Under the pieces are notes generated by a model. It saw nothing but the letters and a program-made list of their open reading frames with translations, ran no database searches and was not told the DNA's origin. From Chloroflexota bacterium (GTDB lineage: Bacteria; Chloroflexota; Limnocylindria; P2-11E), in contig VBDX01000128.1 of assembly GCA_005881885.1 (NCBI GenBank), positions 36,072 through 100,071 of the forward strand: 64,000 nt of DNA, written 5' to 3'. This document shows positions 1 through 8,496 of the stretch, in pieces. Within the stretch, counting starts at the first letter, position 1. Every line of letters starts with the position of its first letter. A program made the position numbers and the translations under genes.

Positions 1-18
1 CGCACCCGGGAGGTCGGC

Positions 19-165
19 ATGACCATCACGATCTCGCTCATCCTCGTGGTCGTCGCACTCATCTGCGGCATCCTCATGCTCGTATCGGGCCGCTGGTCTC
101 GCTATCCGCTCGCCGCGATCGCGATCATCTGCCTGGCGCTCAATCAGAGCGGTTTCATCAAATAG
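19..165 (+). CDS. small membrane protein, 48 aa
   Basis: ATG preceded by GGGAGGTCGGC; translation MTITISLILVVVALICGILMLVSGRWSRYPLAAIAIICLALNQSGFIK has two hydrophobic segments. Confidence 0.55.
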   Translation: MTITISLILVVVALICGILMLVSGRWSRYPLAAIAIICLALNQSGFIK

Positions 166-210
166 CCAAAACCCGGTAGCCGCGGTCGCCTGCCTGTTAC
201 CCGGGCTACC

Positions 211-1059
211 ATGCGCCCAGAAATGGCGGCTCGCCCGCTCCATCTGTTCGAGGCCGGCGTGGTCACCGAGCAGCAGTTCGTCGGTCTTGGGGAGGCGCCT
301 GGCGTTCTCGCCCCGCTGCTCGCCGACCGCCTCGGCTGCGAGAAGCGGGTCCGCATCCCGTTCAACCCGCGCGATCGTTGGCTGACCGCGGCGCGCGAGG
401 CCTGCCGCACGCTCGCCGACGGAGTGCTTGCCTCTTTGCGCGAGGGCGCAGGTACCGCGGTCATCGGCGGCGAGTGCACCCTCGTCGCCGGCGCGCTTTC
501 GGGAGCGCTCGGCGCTGACCCGGAGATCTCGCTCGTGTACTTCGACGCGCACGGCGACTTCAACACCCTCGCGACCACACCGTCGCACTACGTGTCCGGG
601 ATGGTCCTCGCGCACCTCTGTGGCCGCTCGGTCGCGCCGCTCCTCTTCCCCGGCTCGCGGCGGATCGCCGAGGAGCGTGTGGCGCTCGTCGGCGCGCGCG
701 CGCTCGATGGCGGCGAGAAGGGAAACCTCGATCGCTCGCGGGTGCTCCGGATCGCCTTCGACCCGGACCATTCGGAGGCGCCCGGACTCGGGGCGTGGGC
801 GCGCCGCCGCTCGGTCTGGCTGCACGTCGACATCGACGTCGTGGACCCGCGCGAATTCCCGGCCGTGGCCTTCGCCGCCGTCGGCGGGCCATCGCTGTCC
901 TCGCTCGCCGACGTGCTCCGTCAGCTCTTCTCGGTCGCGGATGTGAAGGGCTTCTCGCTCTGTGGCTACGACGCGCGCGCGGATGCGAGCCGCAAGCTGG
1001 CGGCGCCGCTCGTCGACGTATTCGCGAACGCCATACCGAAGGTCCCGGTCCGGGCCTAA
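211..1059 (+). CDS. arginase/agmatinase (ureohydrolase) family protein
   Basis: DAHGDFN and HVDIDVVDP metal-binding motifs; GGEC in place of GGDH. Confidence 0.85.
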   Translation: MRPEMAARPLHLFEAGVVTEQQFVGLGEAPGVLAPLLADRLGCEKRVRIPFNPRDRWLTAAREACRTLADGVLASLREGAGTAVIGGECTLVAGALSGALGADPEISLVYFDAHGDFNTLATTPSHYVSGMVLAHLCGRSVAPLLFPGSRRIAEERVALVGARALDGGEKGNLDRSRVLRIAFDPDHSEAPGLGAWARRRSVWLHVDIDVVDPREFPAVAFAAVGGPSLSSLADVLRQLFSVADVKGFSLCGYDARADASRKLAAPLVDVFANAIPKVPVRA

Positions 1060-1760
1060 GCCTCGCGTCCCGCGCGCGCCGCGATCTCGCGGCGGTGCTC
1101 CCACTCGTGCTCGAGCATGCGGCGGATCACGCGGAATGCCGAGTACGTCGACTGGCCGGTCCTACGCACCCGCTTGCGCTCGGCCGGCGTGAGCGCCGCG
1201 AGACGCGTGAGCGCGGCTCGCCGTGCTTCGGCAAGGGCGACCCGCAGATCCAGCTCGCCGCGCTCAGCGGCGTTCGTCGGATCGCCCATCGTCTTCAGGG
1301 GACTGACCAGCGCGTAGACGTAGCCCTTGTCCGCTGCCAGGACGTGCAAAAGGATGTCGTGAAGGGAGCGTCCCTTCGGTGGCTTGGCGCGAAGTCGCCG
1401 GTCGTCGATCCCCTTCACAAGGGCGAGCAGATCCTCGCGCGACCACTCGAGCCACCGCAGATAGCGAGCCAAATCGCTCGGGGCCAGCGGTCTCAGGTCC
1501 GGTGGAAAGATCGCCTGTCCGGAGAAGAGACCCTCGGTGTTGTGCTCGGCGACGCGCGTCCCGATCGTTTCGTTCGCGTCGACCTTCTCGCCGTGGCGCT
1601 TGAGGTACCGAAGGTACGCACGGATCGCGTCGGGTGTCGCCGACACCGCCTCGTCGGTCGTCTTGCCGTTCGCGACGCAGCCTAGGAGCTCGGGCACGTG
1701 GACGAGGGTGGTCTTCTTCTGCGGCCCCGACTCGAGATAAAGGGCGTACGTATGGGTCGT
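1056..1760 (-). CDS. HicB-like domain fused to DinB/DUF664-like domain
   Basis: THTYALYLESGPQKKTTLVHVPELLGCVANGKTTDEAV is HicB-like; C-terminus (LHDILLHVLAADKGYVYAL...LEHEWEHRREI) is DinB-like; the tracker starts at GTG 1697 but homology extends upstream without a canonical start. Confidence 0.6.
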   Translation of the reverse strand, partial: TTHTYALYLESGPQKKTTLVHVPELLGCVANGKTTDEAVSATPDAIRAYLRYLKRHGEKVDANETIGTRVAEHNTEGLFSGQAIFPPDLRPLAPSDLARYLRWLEWSREDLLALVKGIDDRRLRAKPPKGRSLHDILLHVLAADKGYVYALVSPLKTMGDPTNAAERGELDLRVALAEARRAALTRLAALTPAERKRVRRTGQSTYSAFRVIRRMLEHEWEHRREIAARAGREA

Positions 1761-1768
1761 CGAGGCCG

Positions 1769-1954
1769 CTACTCGCCGTCGAGCGTGTTACCGATGGTGA
1801 GCTCGCGCATCCAGTCCTCGAGCAGCCTGCCCATGCGATCGATCGGTACTGGGGCGCTCTTCGACACGCGGCGGTAGCGCGGCGGTTCGGGAAGCGGCCG
1901 CGCCGCCCAGTGCCCCGCCTGTACGCGAGCGAGATCCTGAGCGGTCGCGGCCAT
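1769..1954 (-). CDS. small basic protein (61 aa) directly downstream of glnA
   Basis: AGGAGGGA Shine-Dalgarno overlaps the glnA stop codon, followed by ATG. Confidence 0.6.
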   Translation of the reverse strand: MAATAQDLARVQAGHWAARPLPEPPRYRRVSKSAPVPIDRMGRLLEDWMRELTIGNTLDGE

Positions 1955-1968
1955 CTTCTCGGTCCCTC

Positions 1969-3435
1969 CTAAACGTCCGAATACAGGTAGAACTCGTACG
2001 GGTGCGGACGGAGCGCGACTTCCTTCGCGCTGGCGCGCTTGATCGAGAGCCAGGCCTCGATGAGATCTTCGGTGAACACGTTCCCGCGCATGAGGAAGTC
2101 ACGATCGGCGTCAAGCGCGTCGAGCACTTCTTCGAGCGAGCCCGGTGTTTGCTTCACACGCTTCTTCGCTTCGCCCTCGAGCTCGTAAAGGTCGACGTCC
2201 ATCGGCGTTGGCGGCTCGATCCGGTTGATCACGCCGTCGAGACCGGCCATGAGGCAGGCCGAGAACGAGAGGTACGGGTTGCATGACGGATCGGGCGCGC
2301 GGAACTCGAGGCGGCGCGCCTCCGGCTTGTCGAAGTACGTCGGGATGCGCACGCACGCGGAGCGGTTCCGCATCGAGTACACGAGGTTGATCGGCGCCTC
2401 GTACCCGGGGACGAGTCGGCGGTAGCTGTTTGTGGTCGGAGCGGCGAACGCGAGGATCGCCGGCGCGTGCTTCAAGAGTCCGCCGATGTAGTGACGCGCG
2501 GTCGTGGAGAGAAGTGCGTAGCCCTCCCGGTCGTAGAAAAGGTTCGATCCGTTCTTCCAGAGGCTCTGGTGCGTGTGCATCCCCGAGCCGTTGTCGCCGA
2601 AGAGCGGCTTGGGCATGAACGTGACGACGTAGCCGTTCTTCGCGGCAACGTTCTTGGTCACGTACTTGTACTTGAGGACCTTGTCCGCCATCTCCACGAG
2701 CGTGGAGAAGCGCATGTCGATCTCGGTCTGGCCGGCCGTGCCCACCTCGTGGTGGTGGACCTCGACGGCGATGCCCGCATCGATGAGCGCGCGGACCATC
2801 TTCGAGCGAAGGTCTTGGAGCTTGTCCGTCGGCGGGACCGGGAAGTAGCCCTCCTTGTAGCGCGGCCGGTGCGCGAGGTTCGACACCCCGCCGTCCTTGC
2901 CGGAGTTCCAGATGCCTTCCTCGGAGTCGATGTAGTAGTAACCGCTGTTCTGGGTCTGATCGAAACGGACCGAGTTGAAGATGTAGAACTCGATCTCCGG
3001 TCCCCAGAACGACGTATCGGCGATGCCCGTGGTCGGGAGGAATTCCTCCGCCTTCTTCGCGACATACCGCGGGTCGCGCGAGTACGGCTTTCGGGTCAGT
3101 GGGTCGATGACATCGCAGGTGATGTTCAGTGTCTTGATCTCGAGGACCGGATCGATGAAGACGGCGTTCGCGTCGGGCATGAGGAGCATGTCGCTCTCGT
3201 GAATGTGCTGGAAGCCGCGGATGGACGATCCGTCGAACCCGATGCCGTCGGCGAAGAGGCCCTCCGAGAGCTCTTCGACCGGGATCGAGAAGTGCTGCTG
3301 CGTACCCGGCAGGTCGACGAAGCGCAGGTCGACGATCTTGACCTGCTGGTCCTTCGCGAGCTTGAGGATGTCTTTGGGCGAGGTCTTCGGTTGCGCGGGT
3401 GCCGCCGTCGCGGGCCGCTCCATCGTCAGCGTCAT
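1969..3435 (-). CDS. glnA: type I glutamine synthetase
   Basis: [40 protein letters not shown] motifs; start at MTLTMERPA with GGGGAG SD. Confidence 0.97.
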   Translation of the reverse strand: MTLTMERPATAAPAQPKTSPKDILKLAKDQQVKIVDLRFVDLPGTQQHFSIPVEELSEGLFADGIGFDGSSIRGFQHIHESDMLLMPDANAVFIDPVLEIKTLNITCDVIDPLTRKPYSRDPRYVAKKAEEFLPTTGIADTSFWGPEIEFYIFNSVRFDQTQNSGYYYIDSEEGIWNSGKDGGVSNLAHRPRYKEGYFPVPPTDKLQDLRSKMVRALIDAGIAVEVHHHEVGTAGQTEIDMRFSTLVEMADKVLKYKYVTKNVAAKNGYVVTFMPKPLFGDNGSGMHTHQSLWKNGSNLFYDREGYALLSTTARHYIGGLLKHAPAILAFAAPTTNSYRRLVPGYEAPINLVYSMRNRSACVRIPTYFDKPEARRLEFRAPDPSCNPYLSFSACLMAGLDGVINRIEPPTPMDVDLYELEGEAKKRVKQTPGSLEEVLDALDADRDFLMRGNVFTEDLIEAWLSIKRASAKEVALRPHPYEFYLYSDV

Positions 3436-3569
3436 CTGCAACTCCCCACGGGTTATGTCCGAACAAGCGTCTAGCCAGCGGTGTGCGAGGTGAACTGCCG
3501 GTTCGGTCGTGATTGGGTCGTGATTCAGTAGCGGAGGTCGCACTGGTTCCCGGCCGACCGTCAGTTGAC

Positions 3570-3594
3570 ACTTACGTAAGTCTATGCTTACGCT
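3570..3594 (+). promoter_or_regulatory. palindromic operator and promoter of the arsR-like gene
   Basis: perfect 12-bp palindrome ACTTACGTAAGT (3570-3581) next to TTGACA (3565-3570), plus a second CTTACG half site at 3588-3593. Confidence 0.6.
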
Positions 3595-3600
3595 TCCCCC

Positions 3601-3936
3601 ATGGACGCCTTCGCCGCGCTCGGAGAACCGCGGCGGCGCGAGATCCTCCGACTCGTCTCCGCGGCCGAGCTCTCGGTCGGGGAGATCGCGCGCCGCTTCG
3701 AGGTCACCCGGCCGGCGATCTCACAGCACCTGCGTGTCCTGAAGGAGGCGGGCCTCGTGACCGAGCGCCGAAACGGCACGAAGCGCCTGTATCGCGCGCG
3801 CCCGGAGACCATCGCCGAGCTTCGCGCGTATCTCGAAGCGTTCTGGGACGACAGCCTCAGGTCTTTGAAAGCCGCCGCGGAGCAAGAGGAACAACAAAGG
3901 AGGACAAGGCATGGCCGTCGACACGAAAGTCATTGA
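3601..3936 (+). CDS. ArsR-family winged-helix transcriptional regulator
   Basis: [47 protein letters not shown]. Confidence 0.93.
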   Translation: MDAFAALGEPRRREILRLVSAAELSVGEIARRFEVTRPAISQHLRVLKEAGLVTERRNGTKRLYRARPETIAELRAYLEAFWDDSLRSLKAAAEQEEQQRRTRHGRRHESH

Positions 3937-4366
3937 GCGCGTCATCACGATCCAAGCGCCGCCCGAGACCGTATTTCGTCTCCTGACGGATCCGGTGCAG
4001 TACGTCCGCTGGAAGGGCAAGCTCGCCGAGCTCGAGCCCCGTCCGGGCGGCACGTTCCGAGTCGAATTCGCGAGCACCACGGACGTCGTCACTGGCAAGT
4101 TCGTCGAGGTCATCCCGGGACGGCGCGTCGTCTTCACCTGGGGCTGGGAGGGGAGCGAGGTCGTGCCCGCCGGCGCGAGCACGGTCGAGATCGACCTCGA
4201 GCGCGAAGGAACCGGTACGCGACTGCGCCTCATCCATCGCGGGCTTCCGGAGGGCGCGATCGCGAGCCACGCCGCGGGCTGGGACTACTTCCTGCCGCGC
4301 CTCGAGGACGTCGCCGAGGGGAGGCAACCGCGCGAAGCCGCACACCACACCGACGCCAACGAATAA
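3911..4366 (+). CDS. SRPBCC (AHSA1-like) domain protein
   Basis: ITIQAPPETVFRLLTDPVQYVRWKG...GWDYFLPRLED; overlaps arsR as in typical ArsR-SRPBCC pairs. Confidence 0.9.
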   Translation: MAVDTKVIERVITIQAPPETVFRLLTDPVQYVRWKGKLAELEPRPGGTFRVEFASTTDVVTGKFVEVIPGRRVVFTWGWEGSEVVPAGASTVEIDLEREGTGTRLRLIHRGLPEGAIASHAAGWDYFLPRLEDVAEGRQPREAAHHTDANE

Positions 4367-4383
4367 AGGGGAGGAATCACCAC

Positions 4384-4731
4384 ATGGGCGCGCCCATCAC
4401 GCACGTCGAGATCAACACGAAGGAATCGAAGAAGCTCCAGGACTTCTACAGCAAGCTCTTCGATTGGCACATGGACACGAACAACCCGATGGGCTACGCG
4501 ATGGTCGACACGCACGCCGGGAAGGGCATCGGCGCCGGGATCGGGCAGTCACAGAACGGCCGGAACTTCGTGACGTTCTACGTCGACGTCACCGATCTCG
4601 AAGGCACTCTGAAGAAGGCTGAAGGCCTCGGCGCGAAGACCGTGCTCAAGCCGACGCAGACCGGCCCGGTCACCGTCGCGATGTTCGCCGACCCCGAGGG
4701 CAACGTCATCGGACTCGCCAAGGGCATGTGA
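4384..4731 (+). CDS. VOC (glyoxalase/bleomycin resistance) family protein
   Basis: ITHVEINTKESKKLQDFYSKLFDW...FADPEGNVIGL. Confidence 0.93.
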   Translation: MGAPITHVEINTKESKKLQDFYSKLFDWHMDTNNPMGYAMVDTHAGKGIGAGIGQSQNGRNFVTFYVDVTDLEGTLKKAEGLGAKTVLKPTQTGPVTVAMFADPEGNVIGLAKGM

Positions 4732-4803
4732 TCCGCTGAGGATGCGGGCCGCGGGAGCGTCGAGGCGCGCTCTCGCGGCCGTCGGTGGCACGAAACGGCC
4801 GAA

Positions 4804-4818
4804 ATCAGATTGTCTGAT
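4804..4818 (+). promoter_or_regulatory. inverted repeat operator of the TA module
   Basis: ATCAGA-TTG-TCTGAT abutting ATG 4819. Confidence 0.5.
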
Positions 4819-5124
4819 ATGCTTGGCCGTGTGGCGAAACGGATCACCGCAACCGAGGCGTCGCGGAGCTTTTCGGAGATTCTCGACGCGGTGGAGCATC
4901 GAAGCGAGGAGTTCCTCGTCGAGCGGCACGGCAGACCCATAGCCGCGGTTACGCCCGCGCGCGGGGTGACGCCGACACGCGCGACGTGGGCCGATGTGCT
5001 TCGTCTCTTCCATGAGGGTCCGCAACCCGATCCAAGGTTCGCGCGTGACATGGCCCGCATCCTCCGATCGCGGCCGGCCATGCCGAAGGATCCGTGGGGA
5101 CGATCCTCGACACGTCGGTCCTGA
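4819..5124 (+). CDS. Phd/YefM-type antitoxin (VapB-like)
   Basis: KRITATEASRSFSEILDAVEHRSEEFLVERHGRPIAAVTP. Confidence 0.85.
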   Translation: MLGRVAKRITATEASRSFSEILDAVEHRSEEFLVERHGRPIAAVTPARGVTPTRATWADVLRLFHEGPQPDPRFARDMARILRSRPAMPKDPWGRSSTRRS

Positions 5125-5480
5125 TCGACATCGAGCGCGGCGCACGGGCGCTCGCGTCGGCTGAGGACGTCGCGATCGCCGCAATCACAGCGTCCGAGCT
5201 CCTTCAAGGAGTTCTGCGCGCTGACGATCAGCATCGGCTGCAACGGGAATCGTTCGTGGAAGGGATCCTCGCGACGGTCCCGACCATTCCGTTCTCATTG
5301 CGTATCGCCCGCGTACACGCCGAGCTTTGGGCACAGCAAATTGCGGCCGGCCGCAAGCTCGAGGCGCACGATCTGTTGGTGGCTTCAACCGCCGTCTCGC
5401 TCGGCTGGGACCTCGCGACTCTTAATCGGCGCCACTTCGCTGGCATCCGTGGCCTGCGGCTGACTCAGCATGGGGCGTAG
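5094..5480 (+). CDS. PIN-domain toxin (VapC-like)
   Basis: ILDTSVLIDIERG...AITASELLQGV...LEAHDLLVASTA; overlaps antitoxin. Confidence 0.9.
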   Translation: MGTILDTSVLIDIERGARALASAEDVAIAAITASELLQGVLRADDQHRLQRESFVEGILATVPTIPFSLRIARVHAELWAQQIAAGRKLEAHDLLVASTAVSLGWDLATLNRRHFAGIRGLRLTQHGA

Positions 5481-5556
5481 CAAGCTCACCGACTTCTCGA
5501 CGGTCGCCACGACCGAATCGCAACCTTCGTAGCGCCCATCCGTCGCTGACCGGGGC

Positions 5557-6804
5557 ATGCCGGTCGCTCAGGCTTCCGGCATGGACAAGATCAACGCTGG
5601 CGACACCGCCTGGCTTCTCGCGTCGGCCGCGCTCGTCATGCTCATGACCCCGGCGCTCGGGTTCTTCTACGGCGGCCTCGTCCGGCGGAAGAACGTCCTC
5701 GCGACGATTATGCACAGCTTCTTCATCCTCTGCCTCATCAGCGTGCAGTGGGTCCTCTGGGGCTACACGCTCGCGTTCGGTCCGGATATCGGTGGGATCA
5801 TCGGCGGCCTCGACTGGGCGGCGCTCAGAGGCGTCGGCCAGGACCCGGGTCCGTACGCGCCGACCGTCCCGCACGAGGCGTACATGGTCTTCCAGATGAT
5901 GTTCGCGGTCATCACGCCGGCGCTCATCACCGGGGCATTCGCCGAGCGCAAGCGCTTCAAGGCCTTCGTCGTCTTCACGCTGCTCTGGGCGACCTTCGTC
6001 TACGACCCGGTCGCGCACTGGGTCTGGGGCGGTGGTTGGCTCGGTCAGCTCGGCGCGCTCGACTTCGCCGGCGGCACGGTGGTGCACATCACGAGCGGCG
6101 TCTCGGCGCTCGTCGCCGCACTTGTCCTCGGCCGTCGCGTCGGCTTCGGCCGCGAGGCCATGGACCCCCACGACGCGACCATGACCGTCCTCGGCGCGTC
6201 ACTCCTCTGGTTCGGTTGGTTCGGATTCAACGCCGGGAGCGCGATCACCGCGGGCGGTCTCGCGGCGAACGCGTTCGTCGTGACGAATACCGCGGCGGCG
6301 ATGGCCGCGCTCACCTGGATGACGGTCTCGTGGCTCCACAAGGGCGCGCCGAGCGTGCTCGGTGCCGCGGCCGGCGCGGTCGCAGGGCTTGTGGCGATCA
6401 CCCCGGCATCGGGCTATGTCGATGTCTCAGCGTCGATCCTCATCGGCCTCGGCGCGGGCATCTTCTGCTACACCGCGATCCAGATCACCAAGCGCTTCAA
6501 GGTCGACGACGCGCTCGACGTGTTCGGGGTCCACGGCGTCGGCGGGGCCTGGGGCGCGCTCGCGACGGGCGTCTTCGCAACCGTCGCGGTGAACAGCGCG
6601 GCGAAGGACGGGCTCCTCGCCGGCAACCCCGGGCAGCTAGGGATCCAGGCGATCGCGGTGCTCGCGTCCATCGCGTACTCGGCGGTCATGACGTTCGTGA
6701 TCCTGAAGCTCATCGACCTCTTCGTCGGACTGCGCGTGCCCGAGAGCGAGGAAGTGCTCGGTCTCGACGCGTCGCAACACCGCGAAGCGGCGTACCAGAT
6801 CTAA
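5557..6804 (+). CDS. amtB: ammonium transporter
   Basis: MTPALGFFYGGLVRRKNVL, FVYDPVAHWVWG, DFAGGTVVHITSG motifs. Confidence 0.96.
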   Translation: MPVAQASGMDKINAGDTAWLLASAALVMLMTPALGFFYGGLVRRKNVLATIMHSFFILCLISVQWVLWGYTLAFGPDIGGIIGGLDWAALRGVGQDPGPYAPTVPHEAYMVFQMMFAVITPALITGAFAERKRFKAFVVFTLLWATFVYDPVAHWVWGGGWLGQLGALDFAGGTVVHITSGVSALVAALVLGRRVGFGREAMDPHDATMTVLGASLLWFGWFGFNAGSAITAGGLAANAFVVTNTAAAMAALTWMTVSWLHKGAPSVLGAAAGAVAGLVAITPASGYVDVSASILIGLGAGIFCYTAIQITKRFKVDDALDVFGVHGVGGAWGALATGVFATVAVNSAAKDGLLAGNPGQLGIQAIAVLASIAYSAVMTFVILKLIDLFVGLRVPESEEVLGLDASQHREAAYQI

Positions 6805-6816
6805 AGGAGGGCTCCG

Positions 6817-6927
6817 ATGGAGTTCCTGGCATTCGCATCCTTCGCGATCCTGGTGGTCGGTTGGCTCGTGGCTCCGTCGAAGACGGTCACCCCGGTCAGC
6901 CACGCGGAGGAGCGCAAAGCGGCATAA
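6817..6927 (+). CDS. 36-aa single-TM microprotein downstream of amtB
   Basis: AAAGGAGGGCTCCG-ATG; MEFLAFASFAILVVGWLVAPSKTVTPVSHAEERKAA. Confidence 0.6.
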   Translation: MEFLAFASFAILVVGWLVAPSKTVTPVSHAEERKAA

Positions 6928-6953
6928 GCGCCGCGACCCATATTTGGTCGACT

Positions 6954-6990
6954 GAGGACCAGGCTCCGCGAGGGGCTTGGTCCTCTTCGT
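6954..6990 (+). terminator. Rho-independent-like terminator after amtB
   Basis: GAGGACCAGGCTCC-gcga-GGGGCTTGGTCCTC stem (14 bp allowing G-U) followed by TTCGTGT. Confidence 0.65.
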
Positions 6991-7032
6991 GTCCAGCGCT
7001 CGGCGTACACTCGAACGCGTACAACTGAATAC

Positions 7033-7124
7033 GACGGGGGAGCGCCCGACGAAAGGGGCGCTGAGAGTGCGGATAGCCGCAGACCCCAGAACCTGATCTG
7101 AGTAATGTCAGCGTAGGGAGTCGA
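7033..7124 (+). promoter_or_regulatory. TPP riboswitch (THI element)
   Basis: conserved CTGAGAG, GCGGATAGCCGCAGACCC, GAACCTGATCTGAGTAATGTCAGCGTAGGGA. Confidence 0.95.
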
Positions 7125-7144
7125 GAGGCGTGAAACCACCTACG

Positions 7145-7173
7145 AGCGGCGCTCAGGGCGCCGCTTTTGTTTT
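7145..7173 (+). terminator. riboswitch expression-platform terminator
   Basis: AGCGGCGC-TCAGG-GCGCCGCT followed by TTTTGTTTT. Confidence 0.85.
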
Positions 7174-7231
7174 GCCGGGGTCCAGTCGGGGGTCGAAACC
7201 CGGGGGACGGGGGGCAGAGCCCCCCGCTCGC

Positions 7232-7879
7232 ATGACGGCGGTCGTGGTCGCGCACGGCGACGTTCTACCTTCGGATCGCGCTGCGATCGATGACAAGGAC
7301 CTCGTGGTCGCGGCGGACGGCGGCGCCCTCGTCCTCGAGCGCTGGAAGATCCTTCCCCATCTGGTCGTGGGCGACATGGACTCGCTCGGCGACGCGGGCG
7401 TGGAGCGCCTCGCGCGGCAGGGCATCGGCGTCGCGAAGTTCCCCGCGGCGAAAGACGAGTCCGATCTCGAGCTCGCCGTCGCGCACGCCATCGCGGCGGG
7501 AGCGAAGGAGATCGTCCTCCTCGGCGCGCTCGGGGGTCCGCGCCTCGACCACGAGACCGCGAACCTGCTGCTCCTCGCCGATCCGGGGTACGACGGCGTT
7601 CAGATCGAGGCACGACGCGGCGCGATGCGCGTCCGGGCGCTGCGCGGCGCCGGATCGCTCACGCTCGAGGGTCCGGTGGGCACCCTCGTCACGCTGCTGC
7701 CCGTGGCAGGCGACGCGGAGGGGGTGCGAACCGAAGGGCTCCGCTATCCCCTCGCAAGCGAGACGCTCCGACTGGGCAAGTCCCGCGGCCTGAGCAACGA
7801 GATCGCGGCGTCGCCGGCGAAGGTCTCGCTCGACATCGGAACGCTTCTTGTTTTCGAGACCCCACCGGGAGGTGCATGA
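7232..7879 (+). CDS. thiN: thiamine diphosphokinase
   Basis: VVAADGGALVLERWKILPHLVVGDMDSLGD; downstream of TPP riboswitch. Confidence 0.9.
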   Translation: MTAVVVAHGDVLPSDRAAIDDKDLVVAADGGALVLERWKILPHLVVGDMDSLGDAGVERLARQGIGVAKFPAAKDESDLELAVAHAIAAGAKEIVLLGALGGPRLDHETANLLLLADPGYDGVQIEARRGAMRVRALRGAGSLTLEGPVGTLVTLLPVAGDAEGVRTEGLRYPLASETLRLGKSRGLSNEIAASPAKVSLDIGTLLVFETPPGGA

Positions 7880-7880
7880 C

Positions 7881-8495
7881 GTGACGCAAGTGCGAACCGA
7901 GTCCCAGGACACGCAAGCCGAAGCGCCGCCATTCTTCGGCGCGCGCATCTCGCTCCATCCGATGACCGACCGCTACGGGCCGGTGATCCTCGAGGCGATC
8001 GAAGGTCTCCGGGACACCGGGCTCGAGGTTGAGACCGACGACGTGAGCACGTTCATCGGCGGCGACCGCAACCGTGTCTTCCGCGAGCTCGAGCGCATAT
8101 TCGCCACTGCCGCGCGGACCGGCGAGCACGTCGTCATGACCGTTCTTCTCTCCCATGGCTGCCCCGGCGAGACGTACTGCGAAGCGACCGGAGAAGTACG
8201 CATGCCCGGGCCGACGAAGGCGAGCCCAGGCAAGAGCGGTGTCGACGTGAGCGCGCAGTGGTCGCTCTACCCGCTCGGCAGCGAGGGTTACATGCAGGTC
8301 ATCTACCGCGAGATCGACCGTACGAAGACGGCCGGCGTGTTTGCGAAGGGCGCGCACTTCGTCTCCACGCTGCATGGCGACCTGGCCGACGTGCTGGGCG
8401 CGATCCGCACGTCCTTCGACGCAGCGTGCGCGGACACCGGGCACGTCGTCGCACACGCCACCTTGTCCGCGAACAGTCCCTCTGGGAGGTCGTGA
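7881..8495 (+). CDS. ykoF: YkoF-like thiamine/HMP-binding protein
   Basis: two ferredoxin-like repeats (ARISLHPMTDRYGPVILEAIEGL; SAQWSLYPLGSEGYMQVIYREID); position in TPP-riboswitch operon. Confidence 0.8.
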   Translation: MTQVRTESQDTQAEAPPFFGARISLHPMTDRYGPVILEAIEGLRDTGLEVETDDVSTFIGGDRNRVFRELERIFATAARTGEHVVMTVLLSHGCPGETYCEATGEVRMPGPTKASPGKSGVDVSAQWSLYPLGSEGYMQVIYREIDRTKTAGVFAKGAHFVSTLHGDLADVLGAIRTSFDAACADTGHVVAHATLSANSPSGRS

Positions 8496-8496
8496 C

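Noticed and set aside
2467-3474. Long ORF antisense to glnA
   Set aside because: Shadow ORF in a GC-rich genome; the glnA frame is unambiguous.
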